From Daphnia carinata (lineage: Eukaryota > Arthropoda > Branchiopoda > Diplostraca > Daphniidae), in NCBI RefSeq assembly GCF_022539665.2, contig NC_081337.1, positions 922,239 through 986,238 of the forward strand: 64,000 nt of DNA, read 5' to 3'. Each line of letters begins with the position of its first letter. The stretch's first letter is position 1. The translations under genes were made by a program, and so were the position numbers. The notes beneath the pieces are model-generated. The model was not told the origin of the DNA, made no database searches, and saw only the letters and a list, made by a program, of their open reading frames with translations. Positions 22,200 through 31,308 of the stretch are shown in pieces.

Positions 22200-23540
22200 C
22201 TTCATAAATAATTATTAAAGGATTTCATGATTTTAGAAAGGGGAGGGGGTGTGTGAAAAAGCCGAAACTTGGCATTGATTGTTTGATGCTTAATCTTCGT
22301 CAAAACAGGAAACCATTATAATATTTTTGTTCCTGATGATTCCAGGAACAAGTTATTTTAAACGTTTACTTTTAAGATGCTATATTTAACCCCAAAAATT
22401 ATGTTTGAAAAAGTGGGTTTTGATAAACCATTATGGCGGCCATTTTTTTTTACCGCGCCAAGTTCAAATTTTAAAAAGTGTAAATAAGTGTAAAAAATTT
22501 TAATTATAAGTACATATTTACATTTTGTTTGTGTCTAGAAAATTTCAACATTCCGTTCATATATTAAAAATTAACTAAGATAATTTAAACAAATTTATTT
22601 CATGGGTTCTCATTTAATTTACAATTTTAGGTGCCTTTTTCCACATATCCGCGTGGAAAACCACGTTTTATCGCGACTTCCGCGTGGAAAAACTCCAAGC
22701 AGACAATATTAAAAAAAAAAAAAACAATTGACTAACGTCCTGCGCGTTTGTCATTTACCCCATAAGAAAAAGTGCATCTGCAACTATGTACTACTTAGTA
22801 CATATGTACTGAGACCATGTTGGTGTTCCAGGATTGAACCCAACATGAGCGACCAAGCTAATCAGCACCTATACTGTTGCCTTCCGCTAGCTACCGTTAG
22901 TGAATCTATCAATTCATCTCTCCGACGATCACCACCGAGGAGTTTTTCCGAGAAATAGTGTTTTTACAGGGAAAAGGCATGGCTTCACGAAGGGAGCCGC
23001 TTTCTCTTCTCCAGTGCCCCGTATATCATTTTCGAAAACAAAAACGGCCCTAAACAGATAGTATTCCCAACCAAGGGCCAATCCTCCATGTCAATGGTTT
23101 TGTGACAAGAATCATGATGCACGACGAGAAAACGACGCTTAGAATCTAAAACAGAGAATTGCGACAGCAGAAGTCGAGCCGAGGACGTAATGCAAAACAA
23201 ACGAGCCCGTGACGGACGACCGATCGGTATAGAATGAAATCGATCGGGGCACATCGAACGCAATTGTTACACGAAAACACGAAAGCAGTATGCCAGCAGT
23301 AACACGAATGCATCTTCAGGGGTTTCTACAAAATCCGATCCAGACGTCAGTAGCGACTGAAAATACGCGTGAACCGAAAGTAACAAATTTCGGGCAAAGC
23401 GACAAAGATCGCACCTAAAACAAACTAGTGACAGAATTAGGGGTATTGCCGTACAAGATTGCACAACAATCGGTTTAGTGGCTCAGCCACTGGCACCAGT
23501 GATCGACCAACGGATAGTAAGAGGCCGGCAACAGAAGTAA
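22200..23540. other. Non-genic stretch
   Basis: Short open frames on both strands (22728-22958, 22985-23263, 23267-23464) show no recognisable domain. Two CCGCGTGGAAAA words lie near 22648-22690. No gene call is justified. Confidence 0.3.
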
Positions 23541-23783
23541 GGGCAAAGCATTGTACGTGATTTTTCCCAGCCCAAGTAGATTGATAAAAATAAAAAAAAG
23601 TAAGCAAATACCCTATTCTTTTTTACTAGAAATTATGATTTTCATCAGCTTGCGATGATTTTTACTAAACCCCTAAACTACCCCTTTTCGCATGACAACC
23701 ATCGCCGTAAGAGCGATGGGTGAAACCCAAGAGAGAAAAGCTCTGAAAACGGCCGGTGTTCGGACACTTTTTGCGGGTACTGC
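23541..23783 (+). repeat. Tc1-like dispersed repeat, copy 2 (module A inverted)
   Basis: 23541-23579 is the reverse complement of module A at 18119-18163. Module B (23606-23783) is in the same orientation as copy 1, sharing CATCAGCTTG.GATGATT, GCATGACAACC, AAAGCTCTGAAAAC and the end GTGTTCGGACACTTTTTGCG then GGTACT. Confidence 0.7.
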
Positions 23784-23799
23784 ATGTCGGGAATTTTAC

Positions 23800-25460
23800 C
23801 GAAAAGAAACTTGGCAATTAACGTCCAAACTTCAATGTAGTTTTTTTGCCAAGATTAAATCGGAAAATATTCAGAATTTTCTTCTCGGTATAGTTTCATC
23901 GCACTGATTTTTGTTATCGGATTTGCGTTTTGCTGTAAGAAAAAGGAATTGGCTAAAACGAGGAGGCACACCCCCTATTACTTCAACGGTTAATTTGTCT
24001 GGTGCTACCTCCCCAAGTTTCAATTTTTAATGGACGGTCTGTCTGCATGTATGCAGATTTTTTTCATCATCATACTTGAATGTAATGTCTTAACGCTTAA
24101 TACATTATTTTGATTGTTATTCAAAAATTAACTTAAAACTTTTATTTCTAAAATTTTTTTTATTGTCACACCAACTATTTAATTTTGTCGATAATTTAAA
24201 AGTAACAGCATTCCGCTTCTCTCCTACGTTCTATAATTCTATTGTCTCTAAGGGGTAGGACTCGCCCCGCGCTAATGGGGGGAGCGTTTTAGTTGAAGTG
24301 GTGCTTTGTCAATTCTTATCTATGCGGTGGTTTCGTTTATTGGTGCCTTCCTCGAATAAACCTTTATGTCAGTTGCCGGCACAGGTATAAACATGTATCA
24401 GGTATCGAACATGTAACCGTGTGACCCTAATCACGTAATTTTCGTTGGTCTATCAAAAGAAAAGGTAGAAAAAACATGACCTAAGTAACAGGCCAAAGAG
24501 CAAGGATAACGTCAGTCGCGATATGCAGCGGCATCGCCATGGCGCAAGCCCCCATAAATTACATAACGTTCTGCCAACTAGTTTCCTGTTACGTCTTTTA
24601 ACTTTTCACTTGAACTAATTAACTAATTAGTGGTAGCTTCAACACAAGTCTACCCAGCCACCTGCCCGTCATAAATCTCTCTTGTTACCCATAAATCAGT
24701 CGAACGTTGACCCCGACATTACCCCACTTATATATCACTTCAGCAAGTTGCCCCGTCAACTTACACGGTTCAATATCTCGTCGTGTTGATTTGAATATAC
24801 AGGGCCATGCGCAACCCAAAAAGGCAATTCAGTTGAATTCCTTATAAGAACCCTGACCTCTCTTTGAGCCTTCGACTTCCTCGTCGCACCCGCAGCCTAC
24901 GACCACAATCCGTGTATGCTTTTAGCTTAAATTACCATTTACCTGCACCTGTTTCATTTTCCTGGCACCCACTATGAACGACATTTTGGTTGAAAGCCTC
25001 GCGTCCAATAATTTCGCAAGTGCGTAGAGAAGATGTCATTTCAATGCGTTACTCTACATCTGGTGGCAGCGGTTATTGAACTTAACCATTAAGTCAAGGT
25101 ATACGGGTGCTAAGAATAAGACTAATAGTAAAGTGCTTAGAAAACTGCCCATAGTGAAAACGATTTTCCTTTTTAAAATCACCCTAACTAACTATCAATA
25201 CCCTTGCGCTTTTGCCGGCCCCTTTTAAGGCACGCAACACGAGACCTACCCGTTCCACGGTCAGTTATAAATCACTTAAACTTTTCAACCTAGTGAAGAA
25301 AAACCTTGCATTGTGTAACGAAGTCATAAAAATACAACATTTAATTATATTTTATCTTCATTGTTTGTTTTCTTTATATTAAAATTATATACTGTGTCTG
25401 TTATGCATTATATTTAAAGTATACATTATAAATATAGTAATTCAAGTGTCATTGGCATTT
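23800..25460. other. Possible LTR/leader of an unidentified retroelement
   Basis: No coding gene is visible. TCTGGTGGCAGCGGTTAT near 25057 looks like an LTR end followed by a primer-site-like sequence, and the preceding 800 bp has the composition of an LTR, but no partner LTR is visible. Confidence 0.25.
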
Positions 25461-25463
25461 CCC

Positions 25464-25589
25464 TGAATTCTATATTTATATTGTACTTTACATCCTGCTT
25501 ATTGCTGAATTCTATATTTATATTGTACTTTACATCCTGCTTATTGCTGAATTCTATTTTTATATTATACTTTACATCCTGCTGATTGC
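25464..25589. repeat. 42-bp tandem repeat, three copies
   Basis: Units start at 25464, 25506 and 25548 with TGAATTCTATATTTATATTG and end with CATCCTGCTTATTGC. The third has a few substitutions. A short TGATTGC triplication follows at its end. Confidence 0.92.
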
Positions 25590-25735
25590 TGATTGCTGAT
25601 TGGATGAGCTTCATGCGTAGAACATCGCGCCATACATTTCCATGAATATGAAATGTTGCGACGTGAGATATTCAATAACTTATATCCGGAGCTCATCTGT
25701 CGGAAATGCTATGTTTCCCTCAAACATGTAAAACG

Positions 25736-25746
25736 TATAAAAGGAT
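25736..25746 (+). promoter_or_regulatory. TATA box of a likely LTR promoter
   Basis: CGTATAAAAGG is a strong TATA consensus, followed about 30 bp later by a CAGTTC/AGTTCT-rich transcribed-looking leader and, at 26110, AATAAA. This is the layout of a U3/R region feeding the gag remnant downstream. Confidence 0.45.
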
Positions 25747-26639
25747 GCCCTTTTTGTTCCCAAAAGTTAGTTCTATAGTTCTACAGTTCGTTTCAGTTCT
25801 TCAACTATCTTCAGTTCTAGTCCCAGTTCCAGTTCTTATTCTTAGTGCTACAAGTGTTGTTTAATTCTTCAAATATAGTGAGTTTAATTTGTTCCTATTC
25901 AATAATTATTGTGAGTGCTATCATCGTTTGTTGTGCGACCGACAAGCCCGTTTTCTTTATCTTTTCTCTTTCAACGTTTGACACCTTTATTCTATCTTCG
26001 CCACGGCGGTGACGGTAAGACTGAATACGTATGACTCCATTTTTGTATTTCTGTTTCCCATTTATACCCCATATCTGTGTAATTCTTTTATTATCTTTGG
26101 CCTATTAGAATAAAATATATTCGGCATTGTGGTAACGCCTTCCCGAGTTCATTTTCTTATTATAATTTGTCTTTAATAACGTAAAGTCATTCTTTCAATC
26201 ACTAAAAGAATGCTTTACAATTGGAAAGCAAGCGGAAACCCTCCCGCTGGCAAAATTTTAAAGAAACAGTACCAAACAGCCTCTTCGTCCTTGCGTGAAC
26301 CATAGACTTGATAAGAAGATCGCCACTTTTCACAGACCTAGCGGTGAAGTTAGGAAATTGCCCTTATAACCTGGAAAAAAGTGAAAGAAGAAACCTTTTT
26401 AAAGCGTCCTGTAGTGATTGAATTTCCATTAAAAAGCTATTAGCAACTTTTCTGACTCCGCCAAGACGTGTCACGCTTCAAGAGTTCCAAATGAACAAAC
26501 AAACTGGAATCAACAAGATAATCGAAGTGCTGCTTCTATCGAACATTCAACGTGTGGAGCCATAATTAGCACCACAAGAGAAAAGCAAGCTACAACCAGC
26601 ACAACGTGTTCTCACAATGCTAGTTTAATTACCTAATAT

Positions 26640-27170
26640 CTCAGGTAGCCCGGCAACAAGATTTGATCGCTTGATTAGGTTATTTGAAAATGCCGTAGCA
26701 ATGTCAAACTGGAATGACGATGAAAAGATTGATATGCTCATCACCAAAATGACACACGATACAGTAAACGAAATCCTACAAAACATATTGGATAGCTATA
26801 CGTCAGTATGAAGAGATAAAAGCTGTACTTCTGCAACGATGCCATGGTAACAAAACAACAGATTTCTTAAAAAATTGGAAGGGAGCAAAAGACAACCTGG
26901 CGAATCCATTCTGGACTACACTTTCCGTCTCAAGACCCTTTTTGAGAACGGATATCCAAAAATTGGAAATGAAACTACGAACGATACCACTAGGCTATAG
27001 GTATTAAGGAAAAAATGTTTTCAGGGACTATAGCAAGAAAGAATTTGTGAACGCAGTAAGCGGTCGAAATGGGACAAATGAAATGCAATTTTTACACGAT
27101 ACCATCGAACAACAACAAGAAATGATAAACGCAATTACCGACGGAAGTAAGCTTATGTAAAAGAGAAATC
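26640..27170 (+). pseudogene. LTR-retroelement gag-like remnant
   Basis: Broken frames read FDRLIRLFENAVAMSNWNDD, EKIDMLITKMTHDTVNEIL and, after stops, ESILDYTFRLKTLFENGYP. The pattern (F..L...FE.A....W.DxEK...L) is that of capsid domains of LTR retroelements. It is probably driven once by the TATA-containing region at 25.74 kb. No pol follows within the next kilobase, so the copy is truncated. Confidence 0.45.
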
Positions 27171-27527
27171 TTTTACTAAAATAAGAATGATGTTAAAAAT
27201 AAGAACGAAGGCGTTTTATCCACAATGCCTGATATATTTTGGCTATACGGCTTAGTCCGACATACCAAATTAGAAGATGAAAAATCAAAGCCAAGTCAGG
27301 AAATTTGAATATAAGCAAATAACATACCAAATTAGAAGATAAGAATTAGCAAATAAAGTAGGAAAAAGAAAACTAGCAAGACGACTACATTTGGAAAAGT
27401 GGAAGGGTACTGGAATCAGAGTGACTGTTCCATTCGCAAGATGTTAGTAGACTGTGTTCTTCTTAGTTCTTGAGTTCTCGACGAAACTTCGTTGTGCCGT
27501 GATATTGATGACACGTCTATAGTTCAG

Positions 27528-27625
27528 GCGTGCAGCCAATCAAAAGATGTTTATTTAATGGCTTGATGAGCGTCGTGCGTGCCACCAATCAACAGATGTT
27601 TCTTTAATGGCGTGATGTACGTCGC
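27528..27625. repeat. 49-bp tandem duplication
   Basis: GCGTGCAGCCAATCAAAAGA... at 27528 and GCGTGCCACCAATCAACAGA... at 27577, each ending TGATG.(A)CGTCG. About 85 percent alike by eye. Confidence 0.75.
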
Positions 27626-27639
27626 GCAAATGAGTCAGA

Positions 27640-28390
27640 CAGCAGGTGTTCACCTAGGTCGATGCTACGACGCATATTGTTTACAGATGCTACGCAGTAT
27701 CCGAAATTTGAATAATAAGTGAAGAGAAGTAAAATATGGTTATAAAGAAGGTATCGAATGGAGGCTTCGTTACACTTAACAGTAAAAGAATAAGGCATAA
27801 AAAAAAGAAATAGGAGCAAAATTTTTTTCCCCTTAACACATAGGCATTATGTATGGGTAAGTCGACTATAGATTATCTTTTGTACCAAAAAAATTCCTAT
27901 TTACTTATTTTTTTATGTGGAAAATGTAAGGTAAAAAATTTTTTAATTACAAGAATATAAAGTTTAATTTACACTTAGTAGGGTGAAGCAAAGTAGAAGT
28001 TAGTTGGATCCTTCTTTAAAAAATATGAACAAAATAAAAAAGGGTAGTTTTTGGGTGAATCTCTAGTAAACTAATGGAGGCGCAAACCGGGGAAAAGCGG
28101 AAAATTTGAAACACCTGAACGCACAAATACCGTTCAGGGTTTAACAGTTACATTGATGCGCCACACATCAATCTAAAGCCAACTTATCAATGAGTAGGCT
28201 GAATTTTTTTTACATTTAACTCTAAAGGGGAATTATAAAAAAATAAAAACTGAGGAGATGTTTCTCCATAAGAGGCCATGTTAAAAAGGCCGAAAAACGG
28301 GCAACTGTTTATTCTTTTGGGAGGGTACTGTACTTATTTCAAATACATAAACATTCGGCACTGTACTACGAACTTATTCCGCCAATCCAT
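27640..28390. other. AT-rich stretch without a gene
   Basis: No coding frame with recognisable content was found. It includes homopolymer runs and no clear repeat boundary. Confidence 0.35.
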
Positions 28391-28530
28391 TCCGCCATTA
28401 AGACCGAGAATAGGTATACAAGGAGCAGGCTAGTTGGCGGAACGGGCAAACAAAAAATGTCCATTCCGCCTACTATTCCGCCATTTACGCTCCGCCATTC
28501 CAGCACTCCGCTTCCGCCTTTTAGGAACAC
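28388..28530. repeat. Cluster of TTCCGCC words
   Basis: TCCGCC occurs about seven times (several as ATTCCGCC), plus one on the opposite strand as GGCGGAAC, within about 140 bp of otherwise AT-rich DNA just upstream of the PMS2-like exons. It may be a degenerate minisatellite or a protein-binding cluster. Confidence 0.55.
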
Positions 28531-28628
28531 CCGGCCACAGAAGTTGAAGTCAGTCTGAAAGGTAAAAAAGGAACATAATAATTAACTTAATGTACTGAAT
28601 TGATCAATGGCCCTTTTGAGATAGAATT

Positions 28629-28958
28629 TGGCAGCGATTCAATTGAATGATGGTTCCTGTATTTCTCCTTCCAGATTTGAGAACCTCTGCCTCAAACACT
28701 GTACATCCATAATTGAAGAGTTTGAAGACTTGCTCAATGTTCAAACTTTTGGATTTCGGGGAGAAGCATTAAGTTCACTTTGTGCACTGAGTACACTAAG
28801 TGTTACAACATGTGAAAAAGGTAGCAAGATTGGATGGAAACTTGAGTATGAAATGCTTATTATTTTTATTCGTGAAGCATTGGTTTTTATGTTAGTACAT
28901 TCCAAACAGATATGATTCTCATGGCAAACTAGTAAAACAAACTCAGTATTCCATAAAG
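28629..28958 (+). pseudogene. PMS2-like (MutL family) fragment, two exons
   Basis: Exon 28629-28845 encodes SPSRFENLCLKHCTS, FEDLLNVQTFGFRGEALSSL and CALSTLSVTTCEKGSK, matching the GHKL ATPase of the PMS1/PMS2 (MutL) mismatch-repair family. GFRGEALSSL is its hallmark motif. An intron of 64 bp (GT at 28846, AG at 28909) joins in phase to a second exon, 28910-28958, reading EYDSHGKLVKQTQYSIK, followed by a consensus donor GTAAGG. MutL proteins cut and coordinate mismatch repair. The N-terminal ATP-binding motif and everything after the second exon are missing. A donor with no visible next exon points to a partial duplication or a dead gene end, although a very large intron is possible. Confidence 0.7.
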
Positions 28959-29106
28959 GTAAGGACCAGTTTGTCCCCCTTCATATGTTCATCGGGGGAA
29001 ATGCGCATTATTGATTCTATAGCTTGATTTTGATTACGACCATTCGTTCGCCTCAAAACAAATCAGACCGAGACATCTTCCGGCGTGCGATGGCATTATG
29101 AACGTT

Positions 29107-29182
29107 TCCAGACATTTCTCTCTCTCTCTCCGTTTTTCATTAAACGGAGAGAGAGTGATTAGTGTGAGAGAGAGAGTAATTA
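29107..29182. repeat. CT/GA hairpin
   Basis: TTTCTCTCTCTCTCTCCGTTT pairs with AACGGAGAGAGAG only a few bases later, then GAGAGAGAGAG follows. A simple-sequence inverted repeat. Confidence 0.75.
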
Positions 29183-29285
29183 AACCTTCTGAGATCTACT
29201 ACTACAAAATTTGATACGAGGTATAGAGGTTTTCATTTGATTCTATTACAGTTTTAAAAAATTGATTTGTGTACTCAGGGAAAAA
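29183..29285 (-). repeat. Dispersed repeat shared with 48.3 kb
   Basis: The reverse complement contains AATTTTTTAAAACTGTAATA then GAATCAAATGAAA, also found at 48325-48360. The neighbouring AAACCTTCTGAGATCTACTA is shared with 48463-48485. Likely two copies of one MITE or retroelement tail. Confidence 0.65.
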
Positions 29286-30027
29286 GGGGGTCAAAGAAAA
29301 CATTTTTTTAACACATAATAAATTTAAGGGAAAATTATGAATTAATTCATGGGAACCGGGAAGGGCTGTATAAAATTATGGTGTAAAATTCCAAAGATAT
29401 TGTGCATTACATTACCTGATATCGCGTGTGTGTAAAGCACGCAATCTGTAGGGAAACTGGAAAATGGCTGAAAGCCATCCCATGGCGTATGACCTGACCC
29501 TAGCGACAGGCAGGAGCCTAGCTTCAACAGGAGTATAGGGGACTATGTACGTTTACACATCCGTTTGGTAGCGCGACTGCCACCACAACCTTTTAGTAAA
29601 ATGAGCGGCGCCCCCCTTATGGGAAATTAAACATGGTGAGTGGGAACCATCCCTTTATACCCCTGATGGATCTAAACGAGATAAAGGCAGCCAAACAAAA
29701 AGTTAATTCACGTGACTCGTTTATCTCCACAACCCGCCATGAAAAAACCACCACTAATGAGAAATGTTTACATTGAAATAACTGAAAACACAGGTCGTTT
29801 ACGTGATTTATATAGCTGTATAAGCAATCAATGGAGGACGTTCTCCAGAACAATTAATAAAAAATTGGAATTCAAACAAAAAAAGTTATGATAGAGTGAC
29901 GAGATATTATGGCTAACGCTGTTATAAGTGCTGAAACCGACCTAAGCCATCCGATTTGACAAAAAAGGAAGGCACAGGAACCAACCGTTGGAGAAATAAA
30001 TAGTGGCATCTTAAAATATGTTTGGTA

Positions 30028-30080
30028 AAAGGTCCTAATCCTCCGGTCCTAATTCTCCAGGTCCTATTTCTCTGGCTACC
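30028..30080 (+). repeat. Truncated end of the GGTCCTATTTCTC foldback family
   Basis: Contains GGTCCTAATTCTCCAGGTCC and TATTTCTCTGGCTACC. Both the repeated word and the terminal GGCTACC match the right end of the foldback element at 62283-63192. Confidence 0.55.
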
Positions 30081-30937
30081 TTTGTTTGCTACGGATAGTT
30101 GTTTGTATTCTTCAATGTAATTTCTGGAATGGGTCGTTTAGCAGGATATAAGACATACTGGCCACACATCATGTTCAAAGTACTGCCACCAAATCTACTG
30201 GCATTCAACAGATTTCTTTTTCTGTTTTTATTTTCGTTCAATCTTGATTAGTACAATTTTCTTTCTTCCAGATGGTACGTGGAAGTTTCATTGCAAATTT
30301 TTTTTAAAGAGAATTCCAATGTAAATAAATGCGTGCTGCTTCATTTTGGGATTTTATCTTTATTTGGTATGCAAAACAAAGGAGAAATATTCATTTGGCT
30401 ATTATGTAAGCAACTGTATTGTGTTGAAGCACTTTCAATGCGTGCTTAATATCTGTTAACTAAGGGTGTAGAACACTTCCAGGAAGATTGTTCCCTTAAA
30501 TCGCTAAGATTATTCTACAAAATAACTCTTTCAGGCATTTGTAAATGATGATTGTTTATCACTCTTCATAATAAAACATATTTTAAATGAAAATGAACCT
30601 CATGCCATGTTACATTACCAAAATGGCAATACATCGATATCAACCTAGACATGCATTTCACACGTAGTTTTTTTTTGGTTTTTTGTTTTTTGTTTTTATT
30701 TCTTTGTTTTCTTTCACAAATTTGAACAATAGCTGGCATATTTTTTAACTGCTGCTGCTGTTGCACTGCTAGTTTAACAGCAAATTTCGCTTCACGGGAT
30801 CATACAACCCTGCTGTTTTACTTTGGTTTGTCTGCCATGAAACCATAATATAAATAGGTGTTTTTTTGTGCCTGTATGAGATAATTTCACTTCTACTCAC
30901 TTCACTGGAATTTGTGATTCACCATGTTCTTGCACTT

Positions 30938-31308
30938 TCAGTTTTGCGCTTGACTTTTTATTGGCTCGTCCTCGTCTTTCAGTTCTTGAATCTTATTTTT
31001 TCTGGGTTGCTATTACAAAAATAAAACAAACAGTTATCTAGGCTGTGCTATAACTAATGTTGGCCGTTACTTACGCAAAAAAGCGTAATACATATTGCAT
31101 GAAATTCCTTACATAGTTCTACTTACGTTGTTTTCTTGGCGACTCACTGGTTTGTGGTAGATAGAGCGAACCAGCGTTAAGTCAGGACCGATGGACTCGA
31201 CTAAGTCAGGTCCGTCCAAATGGACAATTTCCGCGTTAGGTTTTCCTTCTTTAGGAAGATTGACGCGACGAATAGGTATATCACGGAATGGTGGCTTGTC
31301 TTTATATG
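30938..31308 (-). CDS. Alternative C-terminal frame and last exon of the giant SecA-like gene
   Basis: Upstream of the stop of the giant frame, another minus-strand frame opens at about 31308 and reads FRDIPIRRVNLPKEGKPN, then AEIVHLDGPDLVESIGPDL and VRSIYHKPVSRQENN. It ends at a textbook donor (AAC then GTAAGT, GT at 31126-31125). After a 117-bp intron with a strong acceptor (TTTTATTTTTGTAATAG, AG at 31011-31010) it continues in phase in a lysine-rich exon ending at a stop at 30940-30938. A GC-free AT-rich flank follows, with possible AATAAA complements. A one-base change in the G run at 31309-31311 would link it to the main frame; a tiny intron is an alternative. This is probably the native C-terminus. 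Confidence 0.55.

Noticed and set aside
25464-25589. CRISPR-like array
   Set aside because: Units are contiguous 42-bp tandem copies without distinct spacers, in a eukaryotic context.
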